From contig DASTKT010000174.1 in NCBI GenBank assembly GCA_035715725.1, positions 1 to 33,213 of the forward strand: a stretch of DNA of 33,213 nt, written 5' to 3'. The notes under the pieces are model-generated. The model ran no database searches. It worked only from the letters and a program-made list of their open reading frames with translations, and was not told the DNA's origin. The translations under genes and the position numbers were made by a program. Source of the stretch: JADGGV01 sp035715725 (GTDB lineage: Bacteria > Gemmatimonadota > Gemmatimonadetes > Longimicrobiales > RSA9). Shown here one piece after another: positions 27,101 to 33,213 of this stretch (position 1 is its first letter; every line of letters starts with the position of its first letter).

Positions 27101-28397
27101 CCGGCAGCAGGATCGGGAAGTCCTGCGTGACGTCGGTCATGTCGTTGCGCAGCGGCGTGGCCGACAGGTCGCGCTCGATCGCGCCGCGCAGCATGAGATC
27201 GATCTTCGCGATCGGCCGCGACCCCTTCGCCGTGACGCGGACGTCCAGCGTGCTGCCGGGCCGGATGCTGTCCGGCGCGGTCACCGCCGTCACGACCGGC
27301 GCCGACGTCGGGATGAAGATCGTTCGGGTGCGGACCACGCTCGGCGTGCCGCCGCCGTCGATCGCGGAGACCTGGAGCGTGAGCACCGAGTCCTGCACGC
27401 TGGCCGGGATCGGGAGCGAGATGTCCTGCGTCACGTCGGTCCGCGGCGGCGCGACGGCCACGGTCTGGTCCGTGACCACGGCGCCGCGGGTCGAGACCTT
27501 GAAGCTCGCGACCTTGCGCGGGCTGCGGGCCTGGACGCGGAAGTCGAGCGTCTTGCCGGCCACGACCGTATCCGACGTCGTCGTGAAGGAGACGATCTCG
27601 GGCCCACCGATGGCCACCGGGAGCTGCGACTGCACGATGGCGCCCTGCACGCCGGTCTCGTCGACCGCGCTCACGTCCATGCGCAGCACCGTGTCGCCGA
27701 CGAAGATCGGGATCGCGACGAGGACCGGCTGCGTCACGTCCGTCGCCGGCGTCGCGAGCTGGACGGTGGTGTCACGGCTGACGGCGCCGCGCAGCGCCAG
27801 GACGAGGCGCGAGACGCGGTGGAAGCCGACCGCGTGGATGGAGAACGTCGCGGGCGTGCCGGCCGTCACCGTGTCCGGACCGGCCATCGAGACGATCTGC
27901 GGCGGCGCCAGCGCGGGCACCGTGTCCGAGCGGAACTTGCTGGCCGCGCCGGCCTTGTCGACCGCGCCGGCCGTGACCACGACCAGCGAGTCGGTGAGCA
28001 CGAGCGGGAGCGCGAACTTGACGTCCTGCACGACGGACGCGTTCGGCTCGACGTCGATGGCCGTGTCGCGGCTGAGCGCGCCGCGCAGCATGACGTTCAG
28101 GCGCGTGATCTGGCGGGCGCCGAACGCGCTGACCTGGACGTGCAGCGTGTCGCCGGCGCGGGCCATGGGCGAGGCGGAGATGCCGACGACGCGCGGCTGC
28201 GCATCGGACGGGTTGCCGCTGAACATGTTGTCGCCCTCGCACGCGCCGAAGACGAGCGCCCCCGAGAGGAGGGCGCCGGCCACCCACTGGAAGCGCCCGA
28301 GTCGGGCGAGCCGTGGGATCGGGGCGTGGTCGCGCCCCGGGCTCACGAGTGGCCGCATGGGATCCTGAGGAGCGGTAGCGTCGTCGCCGTGCCGCAT
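24177..28397 (-). CDS. Large Ig-repeat lipoprotein with propeller-like C-terminus, in the pilus operon
   Basis: I do not recognise a named family. The 1406-residue protein has an N-terminal hydrophobic segment ending in lipobox VFGAC (Cys53). The n-region is unusually long from the ATG at 28397 (preceded by GGAGA); an in-frame ATG at codon 14 is an alternative. Eight Ig-like beta modules of about 100 residues follow (67 to about 915). The first four (67-465) are close relatives sharing RGA-x-x-RD and DVTQ motifs. From about 945 the sequence becomes propeller-like (KRIYLSNIQQNKIDIL; WGITLDNSGDTLIVANSGS) to the end. It lies 27 bp behind pilQ, so it is probably co-expressed with the type IV pilus machinery. 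An extracellular adhesin or pilus-associated role is inferred. Confidence 0.85.
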   Translation of the reverse strand: MRHGDDATAPQDPMRPLVSPGRDHAPIPRLARLGRFQWVAGALLSGALVFGACEGDNMFSGNPSDAQPRVVGISASPMARAGDTLHVQVSAFGARQITRLNVMLRGALSRDTAIDVEPNASVVQDVKFALPLVLTDSLVVVTAGAVDKAGAASKFRSDTVPALAPPQIVSMAGPDTVTAGTPATFSIHAVGFHRVSRLVLALRGAVSRDTTVQLATPATDVTQPVLVAIPIFVGDTVLRMDVSAVDETGVQGAIVQSQLPVAIGGPEIVSFTTTSDTVVAGKTLDFRVQARSPRKVASFKVSTRGAVVTDQTVAVAPPRTDVTQDISLPIPASVQDSVLTLQVSAIDGGGTPSVVRTRTIFIPTSAPVVTAVTAPDSIRPGSTLDVRVTAKGSRPIAKIDLMLRGAIERDLSATPLRNDMTDVTQDFPILLPDTMKDTLLVVGAKATDQAGAVSAVLQRTIRIRDTGAPTVALTLGSTSANSGQKVDVKVSAKDNVGLTKVGYKVTDPSNAVLADVQVNASGRTKDTTFVFTVPAGAASTLTVRATATDGSGLIGQSAPATIAVTDKSNPTVTILSPVDNATFPLGDSVAITARVSDGSGIKTVTYAGVALRGGGATDVTVVNRFQPKTVSFPQPPSQALPTDTTFTRYLVAIADTVSEQVRLIVTATDSANNTSTDTAYVFVGGPRVDIRTPTNGGPTVNVNTAFQVKLFAVDNSAGVDSVRLDLSGAMTGSIRWRTNSPDSVVIDTTLTPTATGTVTLNAYAWNRRGIGGRVASPVSVLVVTSGGGADVQRPQIRLNVSAAPRMELGDSVVVNVTAQDNGTAGVKRVGILAFVRNNLDGLPSDTVPVALDSAFATPQAGQPGATFRFALKDFHLDEATLTFPQNNARMEFFAFAVDAAGNCGASVSASTLDSVPCAYALASPATDSFYTASGRTGFAQPVQIVPGHTVMLPNGGKIADATVDFPRKRIYLSNIQQNKIDILKLADTTFVQTGVGGVGLVGSQPWGITLDNSGDTLIVANSGSTNISFVPVSGAAETITELVSRRLLTPNEVLFEVKSEVSAGRLHYTASFYDFSDRPQFIAQDVQGRLVYSTVPTGSAPDGTVRFAIQRTAPQVTEPKLLFNNRAITPDPNIVALAYIDSIRVVPGGGAVDDQIILYDHDAGYPNSVAHVIAAGPTDISTAMATLAANPNSDMKSFAGRWDIAKIGMTDTTFIAASGDRSKIAVGEGATNSSGRIMMWDGGAALGSEQVSNEVSVSDLVNNASERVFGVGLNSNGTFGVARGSAAAYFFTPDLRLQGLFTEPATGGGAALHPSNNAPSDQVNGLAFVPTDHQTIKILDSVHYYLRGELPIRDKITGALKASLPFPGENGALPATDPNYIVAKLYGVTSSGGVVIVDVRNRDLVN

Positions 28398-28424
28398 GGT
28401 TTCGTCTCCGGACGTGCGAGCGGG

Positions 28425-30164
28425 TCAGTTCCCCTGCACGATGTGCGGGGTGACCATGATGAGGAGGTCGCGCTTGTGCTCGCTGTCGACCGTCTTGCGG
28501 AACAGCGAGCCGAGGACGGGCAGGTCCATGAGGACCGGGATCCCGCTGCGCAGCTTCGTCTTCTCGATGAGCGTGAGGCCGCCGACCACGGCGGTGGCCC
28601 CGTCCTTCACCAGCACCTGCGTCTCCGCCTTCTGCGTCTGGAAGACGACGCCGGCGTCGCCGACGCCCGGCTGCGCGTTCGAGCGCTCGGCGTGGAGGTC
28701 GAGGAGGATCTGGTCGCCGTTGACGTGCGGCGTGACCGTGAGGATGACGCCGGTGTTCTTGATCTGGACCGTGGCGCGCGGGGCGAGGAAGCCGCTCTGC
28801 CCGCCCTGTCCGCCGCCCTGGCCACCGCCCTGCTGCGCGCCGGCCGAACCGGCGTCGATGACGCGGATCGGCGTCTCCTCACCGACCTGGATCATGGCCT
28901 CGCGGTTGTCCATCACGGTGACGACGGGCGCCGCCTGGATGTCGCTCAGCGAGAGCGACTGGAGCGCCTCGATGAAGGAGACGAGCGTGTGCCGGCCGAG
29001 CACGAGCGACGTCAGGATCTGCAGCGCCGAGGCGTCCGGCCGGTTCGTCGCGTTCGCGAGCGCGGCCACCGAGCTGCCGCCGAGCGAGACCACGTTCTGG
29101 CTGGTCTGCTCGTCCGGCGTGAAGAGGCCGTCGCCGTTCTGATCGACGAAGCCGGGCGAGAACGTGTTCAGCTGGTTCCCGCGCGAGTCCTTGATGTCGT
29201 AGATGATCCCCATGCTCTCGAGCGCCGTGCGGTCGACGAAGAGGATCTTCGCGGAGATCGTGACCTGCGGCGCGCGCACGTCGAACTGCTGGATCATCGG
29301 CTCGAGCCGCTCCATGGCGGAACGGCCGTCCGTGACGACCAGCGTGTTCGTAGCGCGGTTGACGGTGAGCTTGCCGCGCTCGCTGAGGAGCGGCTGGACC
29401 GAGTTCTTGAGCGAGTCGACGCCGATGTACTTGATGCGGAACTGGCGCGTGACCAGCTCCTCGGACTTCTCACGGTCCCGCATCTTGTCGGCCTTCTCGA
29501 CCTGGATGATGCCGGCGTCGAGCTCGCTCGCGGTGAGGCCGTGCGCGTCCAGGATCGCCGCCAGCGCGACGTCCCAGGGCTGGTTGCGGATCTGCGCCGT
29601 CACGGCGCCGGTCACGTCCGTGCCGGCGACGATGCTCTTCCCCGAGAACTCGGAGAACGTCGTGAGCACGTCGAGGATCGGCGTCGCCTCGAAGGAGGCG
29701 GTGATCTTCGGCTTCGGCGGGGCGGCCGCTCTCGCCGGCGCGGCCTTCGCCTCGCTCGCCGGCGCGCTGGCCGCGCGGCCGTCGACCCGCCACGGCTGGA
29801 ACGGGCCGGCCGGGTTCGGGAACGAGATGCGGATCTCGCCGCCCGTCGTCTGGACCTGGTAATCCACGGGCTGCGCGAGCTCGACCACGACCCGGACGAC
29901 CTCCGGCTGGAACTCGCTCACCCGCAGGCCCAGCACGCCTCCGCGGTTGATGTTGGCGAAGCGCTCGGCCGGGAGCGCCGGCCGGGCGCCGGTGATGTCG
30001 AGCACCAGGCGGTCGGGGTTCGACAGGCGGTAGTCCTTCACGTCCGCCGCGGCATCGACCTGGATGACGACCTCGGTGCGCCCGTCGACCGGGACGATGC
30101 CGACGCCGCGCACCGGGCTCGTGGCGGTGAGAAGGGCCGTGAGTAGCGGCACGAGCGGGATCAT
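28425..30164 (-). CDS. pilQ: Type IV pilus secretin PilQ
   Basis: PilQ forms the outer-membrane pore through which the pilus passes. The 579-residue protein has a short signal sequence, an N-terminal AMIN domain (about 20-115), an Ala/Pro linker (130-152), an STN-like domain (about 155-225), a secretin N domain (about 237-295, RQFRIKYIGVDSLKNSVQPLL) and the secretin core ending with AVVGGLTL...SGIPVLMDLPVLGSLFR and DLLIMVTPHIV. Residues 341-352 (DQNGDGLFTPDE) match an EF-hand loop. A Gly/Gln repeat lies near 425-440. The ATG overlaps the pilP stop (ATGA), with AGGAG upstream. Fewer AMIN repeats than in many proteobacterial PilQ proteins explain its moderate length. Confidence 0.94.
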   Translation of the reverse strand: MIPLVPLLTALLTATSPVRGVGIVPVDGRTEVVIQVDAAADVKDYRLSNPDRLVLDITGARPALPAERFANINRGGVLGLRVSEFQPEVVRVVVELAQPVDYQVQTTGGEIRISFPNPAGPFQPWRVDGRAASAPASEAKAAPARAAAPPKPKITASFEATPILDVLTTFSEFSGKSIVAGTDVTGAVTAQIRNQPWDVALAAILDAHGLTASELDAGIIQVEKADKMRDREKSEELVTRQFRIKYIGVDSLKNSVQPLLSERGKLTVNRATNTLVVTDGRSAMERLEPMIQQFDVRAPQVTISAKILFVDRTALESMGIIYDIKDSRGNQLNTFSPGFVDQNGDGLFTPDEQTSQNVVSLGGSSVAALANATNRPDASALQILTSLVLGRHTLVSFIEALQSLSLSDIQAAPVVTVMDNREAMIQVGEETPIRVIDAGSAGAQQGGGQGGGQGGQSGFLAPRATVQIKNTGVILTVTPHVNGDQILLDLHAERSNAQPGVGDAGVVFQTQKAETQVLVKDGATAVVGGLTLIEKTKLRSGIPVLMDLPVLGSLFRKTVDSEHKRDLLIMVTPHIVQGN

Positions 30165-30598
30165 CCCTTGGCTCCTTCGGGGTTGCGCTTCAGCTCCAGG
30201 GTCTCCTGCCGGACGACGCCGAAGTTGTCCACGGAGAAGATCACGCGGGTCTGGCTCACATCGAGCAGGCGCGCGTTGCCGAGGACGTCGCCTCGCCGGG
30301 CACGGTAGACCTTCTTGGCCGTGGTGTCGGCGAGGAGCACGAGGCTCTGTCCGGTCGCGGGGGCGTAGATGATCCCGCGGAGGGAGAGGTTCTCGAAGAG
30401 CGGGCCGTTGTCCGCCTGGCCCACGATCGAGGTGTAGGGGTCACGGCGGCCCTCGCCCGGGTAGGAGAAGACCTCCCGGTCGAAGACCAGCTTGGGCTCC
30501 TTGTGCGGGAGCGCCTTCTTCGGCGCCGGCTTCTGGGCGGCCGCGCCGGCGGCGCCGCCGGCCAGCAGCAGAAGCGCGAGGGCGAGACTACGAGTCAT
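30161..30598 (-). CDS. pilP: Type IV pilus assembly protein PilP-like
   Basis: PilP links the inner-membrane PilMNO complex to the PilQ secretin. The 145-residue product starts at ATG 30598, overlapping the end of pilO by 11 bp. It has a cleavable-looking signal peptide (MTRSLALALLLLAGG...AAAQ) but no lipobox cysteine, unlike typical PilP lipoproteins. A lysine/proline stretch precedes a compact beta domain (LRGIIYAPATGQSLVLLADTTAKKVYRARRGDVLG) resembling the PilP homology region. The call rests on position between pilO and pilQ and on this domain; sequence identity to named PilP proteins is probably low. Confidence 0.8.
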   Translation of the reverse strand: MTRSLALALLLLAGGAAGAAAQKPAPKKALPHKEPKLVFDREVFSYPGEGRRDPYTSIVGQADNGPLFENLSLRGIIYAPATGQSLVLLADTTAKKVYRARRGDVLGNARLLDVSQTRVIFSVDNFGVVRQETLELKRNPEGAKG

Positions 30599-31199
30599 CT
30601 TCCGAATCCCGATCCGCGAGGTCCGCCGCTCCCGGACCCGGCATGACGTACGTCTCGATCTTGAACTCCGCCTGGAGCCGCTGCGCACCGGCCCGCGTCT
30701 TCTCGTTCGGGCGCGGAATCAGCTTGAGCTCGATCGGCGTCACGATGCGGGGGAGCGAGCCGACGGCGGCGAGGAAGCGGCCGACGCCGTCGTACGGCCC
30801 GTAGACGCTCATCTCGTAGACCTGGCGGGTGTAGAGCTCGCTCGTGTCGGCCGGCCGCGGCTTCATCGTGGCCAGCTCGACGCCCGACTCCTCGGCGCGC
30901 AGCGTCATGGCGTGCAGCAGCTCCGGCACCTCCTCGCTCTTCGGCACGAGCTGTTCGAGGCGCACCATCTGCTGCTCGTAGAGCGCCAGCTTCTTCTTCA
31001 GCTCGGGGCCGCTCTTCCCCGCGATCGCCTTCGCGGACGCGTTCTTCGACTCGAGCTGCTCGAGGTGCGCGTCCAGCTCCTTCAGCTCCTCCCGCTTCGG
31101 CAGGTAGAGGAAGTAGACGTACGCGCCCAGGAGGGCGACGGCGACGATTCCCAGGAGGACCTGGTCGCGCTGCTTCCGGTCCGACGGTAGGCCGAACAT
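30588..31199 (-). CDS. pilO: Type IV pilus assembly protein PilO
   Basis: PilO is a bitopic inner-membrane protein that pairs with PilN in the alignment complex. The 203-residue product has a single membrane segment at about residues 13-32. A coiled-coil-rich stretch follows (about 34-95, REELKELDAHLEQLESKNA), then a ferredoxin-like domain (VYEMSVYGPYDGVGRFLAAVGSLPRIVTP). Its ATG shares one base with the pilN stop (TGATG), giving coupled translation. Confidence 0.92.
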   Translation of the reverse strand: MFGLPSDRKQRDQVLLGIVAVALLGAYVYFLYLPKREELKELDAHLEQLESKNASAKAIAGKSGPELKKKLALYEQQMVRLEQLVPKSEEVPELLHAMTLRAEESGVELATMKPRPADTSELYTRQVYEMSVYGPYDGVGRFLAAVGSLPRIVTPIELKLIPRPNEKTRAGAQRLQAEFKIETYVMPGPGAADLADRDSEDDS

Positions 31200-31855
31200 C
31201 ACTCCTCGGGCTTGAACAGGGGGACCGTCTCGATGGCATCCGGAGGCGGCATCTCGTACTGCGCCTCCAGGATGAAGCTGTGGACGAACTTGCCCGCCTC
31301 GGTGGCGCCCTCGGTGCCGACGAGGTTGACGCTGCGGATGAAGGGCGAGGCCTCGAGGTCGCGCATGAGCTGCGTGAGCGCGAGGTTGCTGCCGGTGCGG
31401 CCCTCGATGCGGAACTTCGGCAGCGGCTGCTCGGCGGTCGTGTCGGGCTCGACGAAGTAGACATTCGTCAGCCAGGTGTACTGCGGCAGCGCGCGGCCGA
31501 TCTCGTCCAGGATGTGCGACCAGATGTAGCGGCCGGCGTCGATCTTCTGGATCAGCTCCAGCTTCTGGGCGATCGTGTCGCGTCGCGCCGTCAGGCGCTC
31601 GTTCGCCTTGATCAGCGTGGCGTAGTGGGCCGAGTCCTGGGCCGCCGAGTCGATGCGCAGCTCGAGCTCCGCCTTGCGGCTGCTGGAGCTGTACTGCATC
31701 CAGCCGCCGAGGATGAGGCTTAGCGCCCAGGCGCCGACCACGAAGGCGAGGCGCCGGTCGAACTCCGGCAGGCGTCCGAGGCGTGGCAGGGCCAAGCGCC
31801 TCGTCCGGCGGGAGGGGCGTTTCGTCGCCCCGGGGAGCAGGTTGACTTCGATCAA
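31199..31855 (-). CDS. pilN: Type IV pilus assembly protein PilN
   Basis: PilN is the bitopic partner of PilO and anchors PilM. The 218-residue product begins with MIEVNLLPG, the conserved cytoplasmic INLLP-type motif that binds PilM, followed by a basic stretch and one membrane segment (about 36-54). A coiled coil and a ferredoxin-like periplasmic domain complete it. The start codon is TTG at 31855, preceded by CGAGG and 15 bp after the pilM stop codon. Confidence 0.93.
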   Translation of the reverse strand: MIEVNLLPGATKRPSRRTRRLALPRLGRLPEFDRRLAFVVGAWALSLILGGWMQYSSSSRKAELELRIDSAAQDSAHYATLIKANERLTARRDTIAQKLELIQKIDAGRYIWSHILDEIGRALPQYTWLTNVYFVEPDTTAEQPLPKFRIEGRTGSNLALTQLMRDLEASPFIRSVNLVGTEGATEAGKFVHSFILEAQYEMPPPDAIETVPLFKPEE

Positions 31856-31870
31856 TGTAGCCTCGAGGGA

Positions 31871-32914
31871 CTACCGGGGTTGGCGCAGGGCCAGGCCTAC
31901 GGGGAGCATGAGCATCGGCGCGAACTCGTCGAGCGCCAGGTGCTCGAGCACATCGGGACGGACCCCGATCCGCTGGACCGGGTTGGCCGCCTCCGCACGG
32001 AGGCTCAGCCGCGAGCCGAGCGCGTCGATCAGGCCGGGGATCCGGGCGCCGCCGCCCGAGACGAAGACCCGGCCGAGCGACGGGAAGCCCGACTGCGAGA
32101 TCACGAAGGAGGCGGCGCGCTCCACCGCCATGGCCAGCTCGTCGACACGCTCGGAGACGAAGGCGCGCAGGTCGACCGCGCGGTCCTTCCCCTGGATCAC
32201 GGCCTCGGCCTGCTCGGCCGTGTAGCCGTGCTCCCGCTGCAGCGCCTCGCGCAGCCGGCGCGAGCCGAACGGGACGTCCCGCACCAGCAGCGGCACGCCG
32301 TCGCCGAGCAGGTTCAGGTTCGTCGTCTCGTGGCCGATGTTGACCAGCCCTACGAGCCCCCGAAGCGCGTCGGGGTAGTTCCACTCGAAGGCGTTGTGCA
32401 GCGCGAACGCGTCCACGTCCATGAGCACCGGGGTGACGCCCGCCTCCTGCAGCAGGCTCATCCGGTTCTCGACCAGCTCGCGCTTGGCCGCGACCAGCAG
32501 GACCGACATCTGCGGCCCGTTCGCCTCCGGATCCAGGATCTGGAAGTCGATCTGCACGTTCTCCATGTCGAACGGCACATGCTGTTCGGCCTCCCAGCGG
32601 ACCACCTCGCGGGCATCCTGCTCGCTCATGCGGTCCATCGGGATCTTCTTCACGATCACGTCGTGGCCGCCGACGGCGGCGACGACCTCCGGGCGCTTCA
32701 GCCCGGCCGTCTCGATCACCGACTTGATGGTTTCGGCGACGAGGACGGGGTCCATGATCTCGCCCTCGACGATGGCGTCGGGCACCAGCGAGCTGGTCAC
32801 CACCTGCACGATCTCGGGCTCCGGCTTCGTGTGGTCGATCACCACGAGCTTCACGAAGCCGCTCCCGATATCGAGACCGGCGGACACCTTGCTTCGGCCA
32901 AAGCGAACCATCAT
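31871..32914 (-). CDS. pilM: Type IV pilus assembly ATPase-fold protein PilM
   Basis: PilM is an actin/FtsA-like cytoplasmic protein that binds the PilN N-terminus and helps couple the assembly motors. The 347 residues match the family. The first phosphate loop is AGLDIGSGFVKLVVID. ERAASFVISQSGFPSLGRVFVSGGGARIPGL carries the adenosine-contact glycines, and VNIGHETTNLNLL is the second phosphate loop. Two adjacent ATG codons begin the frame, neither with a clear ribosome site. It is the first complete gene of the pilMNOPQ run; the promoter may lie upstream of the partial gene at the window edge. Confidence 0.95.
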   Translation of the reverse strand: MMVRFGRSKVSAGLDIGSGFVKLVVIDHTKPEPEIVQVVTSSLVPDAIVEGEIMDPVLVAETIKSVIETAGLKRPEVVAAVGGHDVIVKKIPMDRMSEQDAREVVRWEAEQHVPFDMENVQIDFQILDPEANGPQMSVLLVAAKRELVENRMSLLQEAGVTPVLMDVDAFALHNAFEWNYPDALRGLVGLVNIGHETTNLNLLGDGVPLLVRDVPFGSRRLREALQREHGYTAEQAEAVIQGKDRAVDLRAFVSERVDELAMAVERAASFVISQSGFPSLGRVFVSGGGARIPGLIDALGSRLSLRAEAANPVQRIGVRPDVLEHLALDEFAPMLMLPVGLALRQPR

Positions 32915-33006
32915 CGGTTCCAGTCGTGTTGTCGGATCGGAGGATCGGCCGGCGGGCGGAAGGCACGCCGGCTCGGCTCATCGAGTGGTCGTCGGACGCC
33001 TCGTCG

Positions 33007-33213
33007 TCAGAAGCTGGCGCCCGAGGCGGTCAGGTCCATCCAGGACCGGGCCAGGATCGGGACCGGGTGGCGGACGGCGAGGTTGCTCTCGTTCACGGCC
33101 CGCGCGATCGCACAACTCGAATACTGTACGAGGGAGTTACCGGTGGCGGTATTGTCGCTGTCGATCGATCCGCCGTTGTACGCCATCAGATGGCCGATGA
33201 TGTGGCCGCCGTT
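33007..33213 (-). CDS. C-terminal fragment of a probable pilus accessory protein
   Basis: Only the last 68 codons are in the window; the gene continues past the right edge. The fragment contains GGHIIGHLMAYNGG, GNSLVQYSSCAIARAV and ends in WMDLTASGASF. A polar beta-rich tail with one cysteine next to pilM suggests a minor-pilin or PilX-like accessory protein. That rests mainly on position and general character, so the name is tentative. It ends 92 bp before the pilM start; that gap shows no clear promoter. Confidence 0.5.
   Translation of the reverse strand, partial: NGGHIIGHLMAYNGGSIDSDNTATGNSLVQYSSCAIARAVNESNLAVRHPVPILARSWMDLTASGASF

Noticed and set aside
22617..30146. An uninterrupted plus-strand reading frame of about 2500 codons opposite aroK, aroC, the Ig lipoprotein and pilQ
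   Set aside because: It is antisense to five clear genes or gene parts, its product is a low-complexity mix of Arg, Ala, Asp, Glu and Val, and such frames arise from strong third-position GC bias.

Overview
The window is a dense, GC-rich stretch of a bacterial chromosome made almost entirely of housekeeping genes. Its high G+C, didermal envelope genes (lipoproteins, a type IV pilus secretin, HtrA) and the mixture of Firmicutes-like and proteobacteria-like gene neighbourhoods suggest a Gemmatimonadota-type organism. That placement is an inference from general character, not from a marker phylogeny. No prophage, insertion sequence or CRISPR array is visible, and no gap between genes exceeds about 210 bp.

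Plus-strand half (1-8562): a proteostasis block. dnaK is preceded by a palindrome, a sigma-54-like promoter and a terminator hairpin, and is followed by a strong terminator. Then come htrA, tRNA-Leu(UAG), tig (trigger factor), clpP, clpX, engB (ribosome-assembly GTPase) and a small lipoprotein of unknown function translationally coupled to engB. The block ends at a hairpin near 8589-8618.

Minus-strand half (8773-33213), read right to left: the 3' end of a probable pilus protein at the window edge; pilM-pilN-pilO-pilP-pilQ with overlapping or near-touching ends; a 1406-residue Ig-repeat lipoprotein 27 bp behind pilQ; aroC-aroK with their own promoter; topA-trmFO-xerC; a predicted lipoprotein metalloprotease with an HExxH motif; hslV-hslU; and argF-gcvT-mog-sigma-54 activator, which begins at a recognisable sigma-70-type promoter after the hslU terminator.

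Two widely conserved gene orders can be seen, each with one extra surface-protein gene inserted. pilMNOPQ-aro (as in proteobacteria) carries the Ig lipoprotein between pilQ and the aro genes. topA-trmFO-xerC-hslV-hslU (as in Bacillus) carries the metalloprotease between xerC and hslV. Two copies of a hairpin-forming repeat rich in GGGGGAGTGG lie at gene 3' ends; one has been absorbed into the trmFO reading frame. A separate 102-bp inverted repeat lies between aroK and topA. The most novel points are the Ig/propeller lipoprotein of the pilus operon, an EF-hand-like loop in PilQ, the hairpin repeat family, and the control region of dnaK together with a sigma-54 activator whose receiver domain lacks its phosphorylation site.
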